A stretch of 64,000 nt of DNA from Chelonoidis abingdonii (GCF_003597395.2 NC_133778.1:9207524-9271523); one strand, 5' to 3'. Shown: positions 1 through 15,227, counted from the stretch's first letter. Numbers and translations are program-made. The notes: a model not told the origin generated them from the sequence alone.

Positions 1-155
1 CTCTCCCCCAGGCCCTGCCTCACTTTCACTCTGCCGCATCCCTCCACCGCTCTTGCCTTGCCCCAGGCCCTGCCCTCACTCGCCTCATCCTACCGCGCCT
101 CCCCACCCTGCTCACTTCCCATCTGCCGCCTCTCACAGGCCCTGCCCACTGCCTG
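1..155 (-). repeat. Diverged inverted copy of the 51-bp minisatellite
   Basis: The reverse complement of the unit at 2,364-2,585 can be followed here, for example CATCCCTCCACCGCTCT followed by a CCCCAGGCCCTGCC block. About three degraded units are visible and the left edge is cut by the window. It lies in inverted orientation about 2.2 kb from the better-kept array. Confidence 0.6.
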
Positions 156-955
156 CCGGCAGTGCTCTCCACTCTGCCTTGGTCAAGCCTGGCCCAGCTG
201 CCGCTCCCTCCATTGCCTGCCTCTGCAGTGCACGCCTCACGTCTGCGCACCTCACATTCCTCCACAGGTTCGCCTCATGCCTCCACTGCTGCCTTTCCCA
301 GGCTCCACTTGATCCCTCACGTTCCTGTGCCCCAGCGCCCTGCCATGCCTATCCCGAGTGCACTCCTCCTCCGCCTAGCATGTGTCCCAGCGTGCTTCAT
401 CGCTTCCGAACTGGCCACCCTAGCGGTCCTTGCGCCTTAGGTCCAGCCCTCTGTAGTACCTGCGACGTGGCATCGGCTGCTGGGGGTCAGCACTGGTTGA
501 GGGAGGGCTGCAAGCGGCAGCGGGCACACAGACTGGGTGGGCGGCTGCAGCACAACTGAGAGGGTAACCCAGAGTGGTGTGGGGGGGGAAATGCAGCAGA
601 ATGAGGGGTTCTGCCCCTGGAATGTGATGGGAAATCTGGGGAGGGGCAAGGATGCCTGTTTGGGATGAGATGGCTGAAAGGGGAGGGCAGAATCTGATCT
701 AATGAAGACTGGGGTGTGTGGGGCCTGGCGGGGGGGGGAGGGGGAAATGGACGTACAGAGCACTTGGGGGACGTACATGGGTGGGGGGTTCTAGCTGGCA
801 TTGGACGTCCTGGGGGGGTGGCATGGTGGCCCTGGTAAGAGTGGGAGGCATGTAATGGGGGCCTGCCTGGGGAGTGCATGGGGTCCCTGGCTGGGGCAGT
901 TGCCTGTGGGGAGCACCCCGGGCCCTCCACCCCAAAGGGTGGATGCACCCTCCCT
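156..955. other. Low-complexity intergenic DNA, no gene seen
   Basis: The left half is C-rich and the right half G-rich, with polypurine runs. Long frames cross it on both strands, but they have biased composition, no recognisable domain and no splice context. I see no gene here. Confidence 0.5.
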
Positions 956-1202
956 GCCTGTTCTCTAGCCCGACGACTCGTCAGTCCACACAGCATAAAA
1001 CGGGAGGGTTTTTGAGAAGCGAACCAACAGCCACCAGGAACTCTCAGGGCCTCAGGCCTGCCTCCCTCAGCCCAGCGCACATCCTCAGCAACCTGCAGCA
1101 GGTGGGCTCTGGCCTGCTCCTCTCTCCCAGCCCGACGTGGGCCCTCCGATATCCCGCGGCCCCAAGCCTGCCCTCTGCCCATTCTTCTTCTCTACAGTAA
1201 CC
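956..1202 (-). mobile_element. LTR-like interspersed repeat, copy 1
   Basis: This segment aligns by eye with 57,551-57,800. Shared landmarks in order are CCTGTTCTCTAG, CAGCATAAAAC.GGAGGGTTT, CTTTCAGGGCCTCAGGCCT or its CTCTCAGG variant, GATATCC, GGCCCCAAGCC and TTCTCTACAG. The 57.6-kb copy has TTTATT, so its minus strand carries AATAAA just before a GGAG-rich stretch, as in an LTR read on the minus strand. The assignment to an LTR is an inference; the homology between the two copies is seen directly. Confidence 0.5.
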
Positions 1203-2363
1203 AGGGTCGGAAACAGGGGTACACTGGGTCTCCTCTCCTCTGGCTGAAACCTGGCTGGTCAGGTCACCGGGTCCCGCTCTCTCCAGCCCATTGTCCTTCC
1301 AGTGGCCAGAAGACGGCTTCGACTCGCAGAGCTTGGTCTCCGGTCACCAAGTTGCTGGGGTCTCAATCCCCAGGCCCATTTGGCTGGGGTCCCAATCCTC
1401 TCGGCCTCTTGTACAACAAACTCGCTCTCCCTTTCACCTGCATTAAACCAGTAACACCCGGGGACCACCGAGTCCCACCCCCTTTGCATCAACCCCTGGA
1501 ACAACACGGAAAAGACAAGAAAAACCCCCACTCGCACAACAGGGCTGAGTTGTAGCTGCAAGACCTGGAAATAATAACATCTTAAGAAGTTCCCCATTGG
1601 AAAGAAAGATAAAATCCTTTCTTCAGAGGCCTCTGCACATCCTGGGTGCATCCAGACTGGGCAGAGCAAGACCATGCCAGCTGTCGTGAACTGATCCAAA
1701 GAGTCACAATTTTCTGAGTCAAATTAAGCCTCCCTCAGGGATCTCCTGTAGAAACTCTCAATGGCAGGATTTTTCACCACCTGAGGCACATTCTTAAATG
1801 GGTTTCCAGCCAAACAGGAGAGACCTGCCCTACAACAAAGGAACGTGCTTCTCTCCATGAGGCAGTTCCTGCACATGCCACTGAAGACAATGAGAAACCT
1901 CTTACAAGGCAGGGAAACAAAGCTAAGGATGGTGGGGCGAGGGCTCTCAGCTAGAGAGAAGTGAAAGGGGCAGGGCCAATCCCAAACAAGCAATTTATCT
2001 ACGGGAAAAAAAAATCCTGACAGTGCGCAGAGTTCTAAAAGTGAGGCTTAGAATGTTTCTTGGCAATCGTCAGCTGCCCCAATTGCAGGCTCCAGCTGCC
2101 GGCCCAGGTGCTGGTTCCCTGCTGTCCTGGGTCAAGCGAGAGGGGACCCCAGTGCAGACCCCCACCTTGCCTGGGAAGGTGAAGAAACCTAAGGAGCAGA
2201 GATGAGCTGGGCTACAGCGGGCTGAACTGAGGGCAGGTGGGGGCTGAATAGTTGGATGGGGGGCTGTATTGACGGTGGGTTCGGAGCAATGGGGTGAGTA
2301 CTGGGAGGGTGCACTGACTTGCGGTGGGGACTGGAATGGGTGGGCTGGTGTGAGGCGACTGGG
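1203..2363. other. Intergenic DNA, nothing recognised
   Basis: No domain-bearing frame, splice structure or recognisable repeat boundary was found. The part to about 1,560 may continue the LTR-like repeat on its left. Confidence 0.4.
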
Positions 2364-2585
2364 GCAGAGTGAGGGCAGGGCCTGGGGGAAGAGGCAGAGC
2401 GGTGGAGGGATGCGGCAGAGTGAGGGCAGGGCCTGGGGCAAGAGGCAGAGCGGTGGAGGGATGCGGCAGAGTGAGGGCAGGGCCTGGGGGAAGAGACAGA
2501 GCGGTGGAGGGATGCGGCAGAGTGAGGGCAGGGCCTGGGGCAAGAGGCAGAGCGGTGGAGGGATGCGGCAGAGTGAGGGCAGCCA
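2364..2585 (+). repeat. 51-bp minisatellite, about 4.3 units
   Basis: GCAGAGTGAGGGCAGGGCC recurs at 2,364, 2,415, 2,466, 2,517 and 2,568, an exact 51-bp period. Units differ mainly at GGGGGAAGA versus GGGGCAAGA and at GGCAGAGC versus GACAGAGC, in a partly alternating order. Because 51 is a multiple of three, long frames run through the array on both strands; these reflect the period and are not evidence of a gene. Confidence 0.95.
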
Positions 2586-2789
2586 TGGTCCGGCTGGCGC
2601 TGCCCCCCTTCTAGGGAGCATCTGGTGCTCCTGCTCCCAGGGTGCAGAGTCTGCTGGTGGGTGCCCCCCAAAGCGAGGAGATCCGCACCACAGCCAGTAT
2701 CTGCCCCCTGCATTGCAGCCTCTTTCATTTTGGGGAGGCCACAGCTTGGCCTCCCGAGTCCCCAAGCCTCTTATTCGCGCTTCATCCCC

Positions 2790-3150
2790 CTCCCCTGATG
2801 ACTTCCAGCCAGCTCATTGGTCAGGACTGGGAACCACAGCCAGTGGGAGCTACGGGGGCGGTGCCTGCTGATGGGGGCAACCTGCCTGATGCAGAGCCAG
2901 GGCCGCATCTCTGCTAGCGACAGCAGGGAACCACTTCGGGGAGCCGCTGGATGTGACACCTCCCCCAAATTCCTTCCACCCCGGCACCTGCTCGCCACAG
3001 ACCTGCCCACAGCCAGAGCCTGGCCCGTAGGTTCAGTGATCAGATAGAAAGCGTGAAAAATCGGGACAGGGGCAGGGGGTAATAGGCACCTATGTAAGAA
3101 ACAGCCCCAAATATCAGGACTGTCCCTATAAAACCAGGACATCTATGCGT
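2790..3150. mobile_element. Interspersed repeat fragments, one hAT-like
   Basis: The stretch around 2,815-2,870 (CATTGGTC, GCCAGTGGGAGCTACGGGGG) resembles the interior of the hAT-like element at 9,055-9,263, which has CCAATGGGGGCTGCAGG. The stretch 3,033-3,145 (AAAAATCGGGACAGGGG to AAAACCAGGACATCTATG) looks like a separate old interspersed repeat. Boundaries cannot be set by eye. Confidence 0.35.
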
Positions 3151-3396
3151 GGGGGGGATGTCCTGGCCAGGAGGCAGGGGAGATTCCCACCGACCCTGGA
3201 TAACCCCAGCCCAGAGGGGGGTGCCCTGGTTACAGTGAGGGGAGGGAAACCCTGCTTCACTGAGAGACCCCACCCCCTCCGCTTTCCACACCCTGTGACG
3301 TGGGGGATCTCCCATGTAAGGGACACAATCAGGGGATGGGGAGCCATTGGTCCCAGACATGGGGTAAGCGGTGTGCCCTGGTCAGTGAGAGGTGCT

Positions 3397-3650
3397 TGTC
3401 TTCCTCCCCCTGCCTACACACAAACACACACCCTCCTCCTCTCCCTGCCTACACACACGCTCCTCCTCCTGCACACATACACCCCCTCCTGCCTACACGC
3501 ACATTCATTCTCCCCCTGCACGCACACAAACACACATGCACCTCCTCTCCCTGCGCGCACGCGCACACACACACACACCCCGTCCTGCCTGAACAGACAC
3601 ACACACACATATTCACCCTCCTCCTGCATACACACACATGCATTCATTTC
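3397..3650. repeat. CA-rich cryptic minisatellite
   Basis: Alternating (CA)n tracts are separated by CCTCCTCCTGC or CTCCCTGCCTA spacers, giving irregular units of about 22-28 bp. Both strands stay open for long stretches, yielding TH-rich or VCVC-rich peptides that are artefacts of the dinucleotide repeat. Confidence 0.85.
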
Positions 3651-5960
3651 CCCCCTTCCAACTACAGAAGCTCAATCGCACACAGGAGGGAAGAGAAATA
3701 CCCCATCTCAGAGGTTTCCCTCTGCCTCCCAAGCAGACACAATCTGAAAAGGGCCCAACCAAGCAAAACTCTCTAAGGAGTTTAAGAACAGGCCCTGAGT
3801 ATTATTAACCCCCCAGTAACATACAGTCCGTGGCATTCTCTATGTCCAGCTGAAAATAGCCCATGAAAAGCTGTTGAACTAAATTTTCAAGCCGTATTTT
3901 CAGGATGCTGTTTTTCCTGTAGCTTCTACTATTTTTTCCACCATTGTTCAAATTTAGGCTATTACAGTTTTCTAGTTACCGATTGTCAGAAGTAGTCACA
4001 AAGGAAGTAGTTTTGTGAAACTTGTAAATGGTTTAAAATTAATCAGTATGCACATTATTTGTGTGGGTGAGTGGGTTTGCTATATTCATTATAAGAAGAA
4101 AATCAACTTTTTATCCTAGTCAAAAGCAGGAAATGTATTAGAATTTTTTTCTCCAGTTTTAAATGTGTAACTTGACGGCTATAGTTTTTCCTCACACATA
4201 CACAAATAAACCCTTAGCGCTTCTGAACTAAAATAATATGAAATGATTATTGTGGGAAATTTTATTGTTACTGAAATGTAAAACTTTCTGTAGCCAATTC
4301 TCCATTTTCTGTAAATCAAAACCCTGTTTCCCCTAGGCCTACAATTAAACAGAAGAGATCAAAGACTAAGTTCCAAGCAAGTCTTGCTGTTAATCATTGG
4401 AAGAACTTGCTGCCCAAATACTTTTATTGCAGTTTCTTTCTGCTTGAAAACTACATTTTACTCTAAAACGTCAACTCTTTCATACAGATGGAATTGCAGC
4501 TGAGGCAAATTAAATTAGTTATGTTAGAACAGGCTAGTATTGCATAAAATTTAGTATAATACAATAGCATTGCACTACAGTAGTCTGTACATTACTCCAA
4601 AAATAAAATTCTAAGTGTGTAATCCAAGTTAGTTAGGGATTTATTTGCCCCTCTAAACTCAGTGTCACTTGCTAAACAGTACAGCTGTGACAATGTTTGA
4701 GCTGAGACAATACCACTGGGCAGTGATTTAAGGCCATTGAATTCAGTGAGTTGTGCCCTTAACTGCAATGGATGCAGGATAAGGCCTTTCACTGAGTGTA
4801 TCCGAACTGAGTTTCTGTGGGTTTTTTAAAAGCATAACTTAAAAATAACACTTGATATGAACATGAAAATCCATGTCCAATGGGTTTCTTATTTAAAGAA
4901 AATCACAAGATGACATTATTTGAACAAGAACAATAAAAAAGTAGTGAAAACAATACACTGGATATATTGTTTTAGGATATTTATTTCAATGCCCCATCCC
5001 ACAAAAAATATTGACTGCGGTGGTGAGGTACATTCGAAAACACTGAAGTGAGTTGAAAGTATTGTGATTGTTGTTGTTATTAGCTAGATAGATAGGTTAT
5101 TGGGGGCCAGAGTTCAGTGTGGAAAATGGTGTGCTATTTTATGGGTTGAATGATGACTGAATGACATAACCCCTTGCCCATGTCCGTCACTTAAGTTCAG
5201 TAATTTGTCAAGTGTCCATCGCACAACATGGTGGTGCCTACCCCTGCCTGTATGGAGGCAAACCCATGTGGCTCATCTTTACCCTACAGACTTCAAACTC
5301 TCTTTCTGAACAAGCCCTTTCATCTCCGGTGAGAGATTATCCCAGGAGCTTCCTGGAATCTATACTCTCTTTGATTAGAAACCTTCTCAGTCAAGGCCAC
5401 TGGACGAGTGCACTGCGCCCGGGGCCTGCCTGCTGAGGTATGGTCTGCAGTGGTCAGAGATCTCACCCGCACAGAAGTATATTGAAGGTGAATCCTAAGG
5501 AAATAGAGTTTAAATGATCCTCCACATGTCCTGCCTCCCACAAAAATGAATCCAACCCACAGGTCTCTTGGGCAGACATATCCATGGCAGGACACTATAC
5601 TGTTAGCAGTGCAAATGAAGCTGCCAAACAAATGCTGTTTAAACGACCTCACTCTGGTGTGCAAACTCCTCTGTTAAGAGGTAATTGATGCACATGACAC
5701 CAGGCAGGGTCGTTTGGAAGCCAAAGACTCTATGTGTCCATCCCACACCACTGTCGAGTTTCAGCATTTTGGGACAAGTCAGCAAATAAGAACAACCTTA
5801 CCCAGGGCTGCCCCTAGTGGGGTGCAGGGCCTGGGAGAGCTTCCCCCACCCATTCCCCATTCTCCTCCTTCCCCACCTCTATTCCGCCTCTTCCCCCAAG
5901 CCCTGCCCCTGCTCCACCCCTTCCCCCAAACCCCAACCTCTCCGCTCCCAAGTAGTTAGG
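3651..5960. other. AT-rich unique intergenic segment
   Basis: From about 3,780 to 5,100 base composition drops sharply to AT-rich DNA with little repeat content. It looks like old intron, 3'-UTR or intergenic sequence, but no exon or RNA gene was recognised. From 5,810 to 5,960 it turns C-rich, resembling the interior of the TIR element at 34,188. Confidence 0.4.
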
Positions 5961-6072
5961 CAATAGTTGAGTGTGTGTGTGTTTTAGGGTTGTTGGCATC
6001 AAAATCTTCAGACTCAGGTATCTAAAGTGAAAGTAGCACCTGAGCATCTAAATCTTTTTTGTGCATCTAGCC

Positions 6073-6285
6073 CAGTGGCTCTCAAACTTTTGTACTGGTG
6101 ACGCCTTTCACACAGCAAGCCTCTGAGTGCGCCTCCCTGCCCCCCCTCCCCCCGAAATTAAAAACACTTTTTAAACATTTAACACCATTATAAATGCTGG
6201 AGGCAAAGTGAGGTTTGGGGTGGAAGCTGACAGCTCGCAACTCCCCATACAATAACCTCATGACCCCCTGCAGGGTCCTGGCCCC
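6073..6285 (+). mobile_element. Non-autonomous hAT-like element, 3' end eroded
   Basis: It begins CAGTGGCTCTCAAAC, a typical hAT terminal motif in vertebrates, and continues through AAAACACTTTTTAA and AACACCATTATAAATGCTGG to GGGTCCTGGCCCC. The right terminal inverted repeat has decayed, so no target-site duplication can be shown. Confidence 0.6.
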
Positions 6286-7714
6286 ATTAGAATCTAGCCC
6301 CTAATGCCTAACCTGCTTTGACAACCCCACTAAGCACTTCTCTGCATCCTCAGGTGCCTAATAGCTTAAAACTCTAACCCTAAGTCATTTTTTAAAAGAT
6401 ACTTTTGAAAAATTTACCGAAAATCTAACAGGATTTAAAATTCAGTGTAATATAATCTAGGCCCACAAGCCCTAAAATACCTTCATCAGAACAGCATGGG
6501 GCTTTGATGGTATCTCTCCATAGCGGGGTCTGACAGCCAGTGCAGAATGTCGGAACAGCCCCATTGGCAGTGATTATTGCTAAAGCCGTAAGAGATTGAC
6601 TGTCCTCAGAGAATGTGGTCTGCGCTTTAGGCGTAAGAGCTGTAATTCTGGGGAAGAACAATCTGTGTTTGTCACATGTAACAGAAGTTGAATAGCTGCT
6701 TCCAGGGCAGAGCCTTGTTCTCTCAGCCATCGGGAGATGCTGCCCCCTCCCCTCATCATTCCGCTTGGGGCATCACTTGTAGCTGGTTAGATTTCAGGGT
6801 CAATCCTGACACTTGCAAAATCCTTATGTTGGCTGTTCTGCATATTTAGGCTGTAAGCTCTTTACCTTAGGGGCTGTCTCTCATGATGTGTGTGTACTGC
6901 ACCTAGCGCAGTACAGCCTTGGGCTTTTGGGGAGCCTCTGGCTGCTGCTGTCTAAAAATAATCATGATATGAACTGAGACCAATTATTTTGTAGCTGGAC
7001 ATGAATTAATTTGGGGAAAGTTGTGGTGTGAGGAACAGGCCGAGTATGAACAGGGAGAGACTCCCAAACCCACCCATCTAACCTGCCAGTCCTGCCAAAC
7101 CTTAGTCACATGCTTAATTGTACCACTGCCGATAGCCCCATTACTTGAAATGGGTCTGAGCTAGAATTAGGCAGGTGGTAAGGTTGAGAGAGCCGGGTAT
7201 GGGGCTGAAACCAGCTCAGAGCAGAATCACTTTAGCCCGATTATCCACATAGAAATTTGTCAATATACTGCCTGCAACGGAGCCTATGAGAGGGCAGAGC
7301 TGAGATTGTATGAGTGACCTCACTGCATTTCCGTACCAGAGCACGTTAGCACTGCTTTTACTGTTCACCTCCACTCCGAATCCGGGGGGTAATTCATGGA
7401 AAACAAGGACACAGTGTGAGAAACTAAATTCTACTTTATTATAACAAAGGAGAAACAGACTCCTGTCCCCACTCCCAGCCCAGCTCAGCATGGGACTTTC
7501 CATCACCAGCCCAGCACACTGCTGCGCCCAAATCCCCCACGCACCAGCAACAGAGCAACATTTACCAACTGGTAGAAAAGGGCAGAGAGATGCCCAGGAG
7601 AGGTGCTGGGGCTGTCACAAAGCAAATGCTGTGAGGGCAGGAATCCAAGGAACGGAGATTAGAGATGTCAAGGAGTGTGGGGGAGTCCGGCCCTGCACCC
7701 CTCTTCCTGGGACT
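6286..7714. other. Intergenic DNA with a SINE tail
   Basis: Positions 6,845-6,965 (TGTAAGCTCTTTACC, CACCTAGCGCAGTAC, TCTAAAAATAAT) resemble the 3' tail common to sauropsid CORE-SINEs of the MIR type. A short stretch at 6,724-6,790 (GGGAGATGCTGCC to CATCACTTGTAGC) recurs at 8,275-8,335. No gene was recognised. Confidence 0.4.
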
Positions 7715-7990
7715 CTCAGTGACTCTCAGCCAGCCAGTAAAACAGAAGGTTTATTGGACAACAGGAACGCAGGTTACAGCAGAGCTTGTAGGCTCAGCCA
7801 GGACCCCTCAATCAAGTCCTTCTGGGGGTTCAGGGTCTTTGGATCCCAGCTTAGGATTCCCTGAATTCCAACCACCCAGCCCCAAACTGAAACTAAACTG
7901 CACTTCTTCCAGCCGGCCCCTTCCTTTGTCCAGCTTCCCAGGCAAAGGAGCTGACACCCCTCCCTCCCCCACCACCTGGCTCAGGTTACA
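7715..7990 (-). mobile_element. LTR-like repeat, copy 2 (distant)
   Basis: GACTCTCAGCCAGC, AAAACAGAAGGTTTATTGG and the following C-rich text resemble the polyadenylation-site end of the repeat at 57,551-57,800 (GACTCTCAGCCAGC, AAAACAGGAGGGTTTATTG). The rest has diverged. The minus strand carries AATAAA at the TTTATT. Confidence 0.4.
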
Positions 7991-9054
7991 GGCCTAGATC
8001 CTGTCCCATCTAAAGCCATCCTCGGCTCTCCCATCCCCCACACAGACAGTCTCTACTCCATCACATCAGGGACGCAGTGTGGGGTGAGTGGGGCAGACAG
8101 TCTCTGTCGTCCCCACACAGGACCATGTTAGATGGGGAGGGGCGACCAGCTGGGCTTTCAGGCTCCTCATCTCCCTCTCATCTCTATGGTGGGGTCAGCC
8201 GGGCTTCAAGACTGGCTCAGTCCTCTTGACTTCCCCAGCTTCCTTCTTGTCTCTGCCCAGGCTGGTCCTCTGAGCAATGGGGAGATGCTGCCTCCTCCCC
8301 TCATCATTCCTCTTGGGGCATCGTTTGTAGCCCTTCCGACTTCAGGGATGGCTTCAGCCAGCACTCCCAGGGCAATTCCTGTCTCCCTCTGGCACTGGCG
8401 CAGCAAGTTCACCGTTCTCAGCCTCAGCGGTCTGGCTCCCAAGAGACAAGTCTGCAGTTTCCCAGCTCTGTTCCCCACCCTCTCCCCCTCCTGTCTGCAT
8501 CTCACAGCTCTGCAGGGATCTGGCAGTAACTCCATACCCCGTTCAGTCTCCGCCCCTCCGAGTGTGAATCTAGCGCTCACCCTCGGTGTTTGTGCTGACA
8601 GACAGTGACACTTTTCATTGTTCAAACACACAAAAATCTCATGACAATGGGAAAGAACAGTTAAAATAAAACAAAAAAGGACTCTTCTGGCAAATGATCA
8701 TTTGTCTCATAAAGTCCTTAATAAACCTGCTACATCCTGTCGAAGTAAACTACTATCAAAATATAAGACCAAACGGCCTGTAGGAAGAGACAGACACCAA
8801 CACTACAAGGTGTGCTACCAAATAATTTCAGGTTTATAAAGTGAAAACCCACAGAACTCTAACTCCCCAAAGAAGGAAAACAAATTCATCCATTTTCTTC
8901 TAAACTGGTTAAACCTGCTGTACTCAGCACCCCTCATTATCTGGTTGTGTTATTTACAAAAGTTTTAACATCGTCCTAATGCAAAAACAATAACAAAAAC
9001 CCAAAGCCCAAACCTGACCATCTACAAAGCCCAGAAGCCACTTTAATAATAGGT
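7991..9054. other. Intergenic DNA, no gene seen
   Basis: The left half is GC-rich and the right half, from 8,590, is AT-rich. It lies on the 3' side of the zinc-finger gene, but no clear polyadenylation signal ties it to that gene. Confidence 0.4.
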
Positions 9055-9263
9055 CAGAGATTGGCAACCTGTGGCACCCAGCCTGCCAGGGTGGGCCACG
9101 AGACGCTTGGTTTGCCTGAGCGCCCACAGGCACAGCCGCTCGCAGCTCCTAGTGACCATGGTTCACCTTTCCCGGCCAATGGGGGCTGCAGGAAGTGTGG
9201 CCAGCATGTCTCTTGGCCCGCACTTACCCTGACGGAGCGGGAGCCAAAGGATGCCGACCCCTG
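9055..9263 (+). mobile_element. hAT-like MITE with 8-bp target duplication
   Basis: The left end CAGAGATTGGCAACC matches the reverse complement of the right end GGATGCCGACCCCTG at most positions. The flanks are TAATAGGT (9,047-9,054) and CAATAGAT (9,264-9,271), six of eight identical, as expected for an aged 8-bp hAT duplication. At 209 bp it encodes nothing and must have been mobilised in trans. Confidence 0.8.
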
Positions 9264-10840
9264 CAATAGATGAAAGCAGGGACTTTAGCTCAGAAAGATG
9301 AGCCAGAGCTTTGGGGTTCATTTGAATTCCCCCTCTGGGTGTGGGACACTTTCATCTGTAGCCCTCAGGAGTCTGAGTCAGGACCAAAGAAATCAGAGTG
9401 ATTCCTAAGCACGGAGAGCACAGAACATTGTGGTAAGTGCCGTGCTGGGAAGACAGTGCAATCCTGGGGTTTGCACTCCTACAGTGGTGTGCACACGAGT
9501 GTGGGGCACTTCCTGAGCTGGGTCTCACCATGCAGACCTAATCTCTGCATCCATGTCTTTCTGCAGCGGGACGTGGCACTTCCTGTGGGTGTGACAGAGC
9601 AGGCTGGCAGGCTGGGGTCGGGGGGCCCTGGCTGGTGGAACGGGCAGGCTCAGTGGAACCCCAGTACATCAGGTGACATACCCCAATCGGCAGGACAACC
9701 CGTCAGAGGACTGATAGGGGCTTCTTTTCCCCTGCTGGGGTTTGCTTAGACCAGGCAAAGCCAGAGGGTCCCTGATCAGCTCCGGGTCAGCTGCTGCTGG
9801 AACCTGCCCCCAGAGATGGGCAGCTGGATACTGTTAGCACATAAGCCTGGTTGTCAGCCTGAGACAGAATTTGGGGTTTGACCCTTTGATACTCTTGCAT
9901 ATTTTACTAAATGTGTGTGAGCAAACGACAATGGCACCGTGTGCTACATCTGCCCACGCACAGATGGGGTGAAAAGAGCTAAGAGCTGGAGCTAGTGTTC
10001 CTGGGCATAGCTGGAGTGTAATATACGAGCGCCCACTTGACAACCGCCGCAGCTCTCTCTCTCAAAGCAAGGCCAAGCAACTGGTCAGGAGGGGAAGGCG
10101 GGATGGGGGGCAGTAAAACACTAAAAGACCAAAGAAATGCCTGCCCCTGCCGCAGCCCAACCTCACTCCTCACCCCTCCCTTGGGTACAAAAGAGGTGGC
10201 ATGAAGACCCCAACTCATGACCCTCCCAAACAGAACATGACCATATGTTGTAAGGGGCATGACTAGGGGCGTGCACTGCAGATCTATCTGGGCCTGCTAA
10301 GGAGGAGGAGGGGGAAGGGGACTGGGGAATGAGAATGGGGAACAGGGAATTGGGACACAGGGAAGGCTCTGCGGCGTCAGAGCTGGGAAGGGAACACCGG
10401 GGAACAGACTATCGGCGCATAGAGACAAGCCTAACTGGTGTGAAGGGTGCGAAATATGCTTGCTTGGAAACGAATCCCAATAAACATTGAATTGTCTGTC
10501 CTTTGGACTTCTGGCCTGCTCTCTGTCTGTGAGACAAGAACCAGGAGAGAGGGTGAGAGGAAAAGCCCTCTAACAGATACCTGGGAGCCAAACGCCACCG
10601 ATGTGGGTGGGAATTAGGAAATGGAGTTTTTACTAAGGCCAGCCCCAGTCAGGGCACTGAGGGAATTTCTCTCCTATGCGGAGGAGTCTCTGATGTCCAG
10701 TGTGGTGTTAGCTCCAACTGAAGCATTTTCCATGCTAAGGACACATCAAAGGGCTCTTCTCTGTGTGGATTTACTGAGGCTTGATGCCATGTGAGCACCA
10801 AATAAAGCTTCCTGCACATTCTAGCTCTTTCTTTTGTGAA
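9264..10840. other. Intergenic DNA with a possible small LTR
   Basis: A TG-rich start near 10,246, a CCCAATAAAC signal at 10,478 and a GT-rich region ending about 10,540 could be a roughly 300-bp retroviral-type solo LTR on the plus strand. No flanking duplication was found. The remainder is unassigned and lies downstream of the zinc-finger gene. Confidence 0.3.
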
Positions 10841-11044
10841 TTATGCAATGAGGAACAATGTGTGAGCTCAGACTGAATCTCTTCATGCTGTTATTGAACC
10901 TTTTCCCACAATCCAAGCATTTGTGGGTTCTCTGTCATGTGGATTGTCTCATGCGATGGAAGGTTTGATCTTCAAATGAAACTTTTTCCACAGTTGAGGC
11001 ATTTACAGATTCTGTCCCGTGTGAATTCTTCAATTTTTATGAAG
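10841..11044 (-). pseudogene. Decayed C2H2 fingers downstream of the zinc-finger stop
   Basis: On the minus strand, finger text continues past the stop but in shifted frames. One relic reads CKCLNCGKSFI then a stop, followed by SNLPSHETIHM. A second reads [11 protein letters not shown] after a further frame change. They share the CGKSF-type spacing of the live array, so the ancestral array was at least two fingers longer. At least two frame changes and several stops separate them from the open frame. Confidence 0.8.
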
Positions 11045-14109
<3,065 letters not shown>

Positions 14110-14187
14110 TCATGGGGGAAGAAGCACAATAGGGTGGGTCTGGGAGGCCCAGAGGAGTGGAATCCCACCACACCCTGTCCAGAGTGG

Positions 14188-14400
14188 CCAGGAGGCTGTA
14201 GGGAACAGAGAGAAGGGGAGAGCAGGCGGAGGAGGGCAGGGTCTTCCCATTTCCCACCCACCTGCTAGGCACAGGCTGATGTGGGAGGCACAGCTCAGTG
14301 CAGGGAACAGGGACAGGAATCCCAGCATCTCCCCCTTGTATTTCATCGCAGTCTCTGCCTGGGGGGTTCAGGCTCCAGCCAAATGCTAGAAAAGGGCAGA
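14188..14400. other. 5' flank/UTR block of the zinc-finger gene
   Basis: From GGCCAGGAGGCTG onward this block matches 19,371-19,565 closely and then jumps: GCCAAATGCTAGAAAAGGGC here corresponds to GCCAAATGCCAGAATAGAGC at about 20,013. About 450 bp present in the other copy is therefore absent here. It directly precedes the KRAB-A exon in transcription order and may contain the promoter or first exon, but no core promoter motif stands out. Confidence 0.6.
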
Positions 14401-14737
14401 ATCAACGGAGCAGCAAAGACTAGGTGAGGAGGGGCCATTTATGCAGAGTCACCTTGTGACGTTGCACCCCATAATGCTTAGGGATGTAAATATGACATAA
14501 CTGGGACACGTTTTATGCTACATACGCCATGTAACATGTCTCTGTGAAGGTTGTGATCTACTGGATACATTCATCCTATTTGTATGCGTCAGTTTTGTAC
14601 TCGAAGTTATGAATACTGGCTGTGTACTTGTTTGATTCTAAGTAGGCTGCGGTGAAGCAGTTGGTCGGGTTCCTGAGAAAAGACTATTCTCAGGAAGTGC
14701 CCCATCCAGAAACGCTTAAGCCAACAATGAACTTGTG

Positions 14738-14800
14738 CAGGAGGTCAGACTAGATGATCATATTGGTCCCTTCTGACCCTAAAGTCTATGAGTCTATGAA
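14738..14800 (+). mobile_element. CR1 LINE 3' tail
   Basis: CAGGAGGTCAGACTAGATGA followed by GGTCCCTTCTGACC and AAAGTCTATGAGTCTATGAA is the well-known CR1 3' end with its short terminal repeats. It is severely 5'-truncated and inserted in the LTR. Confidence 0.85.
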
Positions 14801-15227
14801 TCCACATCTGGGCTTTCCCAGGAATGTGGCTTGGCTGGTAAGGAACTCAGTCAGCATGCCCAGGTGACTCCAAATCTCCATTTTGTAGCTGGATTCTACA
14901 CAGGAGGAAGGAGGGGTTTCCACCCACAAGAGAAAGTCTATTTAACCCCCTGGGAGACCCCTCCATTTGGTCTTCAGCTGGCTCAAGAGATGGTCTCTCC
15001 ATCCCCAAGGATACCTGAAAGGAACTGGAACAAAGGACAGTGACTGCAAGGGGTGAGTGATTGCTCGACCCAGACTAGAAGGAGGCTGGTCTGTAAAAGA
15101 AGCTTATTGGAACATCTCTGAGGGTGAGATTTTATCTGTGTTCAGCTTCTTACTGTATTAGGGTTTAGACTTGAGGTTTTATTGTATTTTGCTTGGTAAT
15201 TCACTTTGTTCTGTCTGTTACTACTTA

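Noticed and set aside
2070..2871. Frames of about 200-230 codons with 17-residue repeats
   Set aside because: They are produced by the 51-bp minisatellite, whose period is a multiple of three. There is no domain and the frame is open on both strands.
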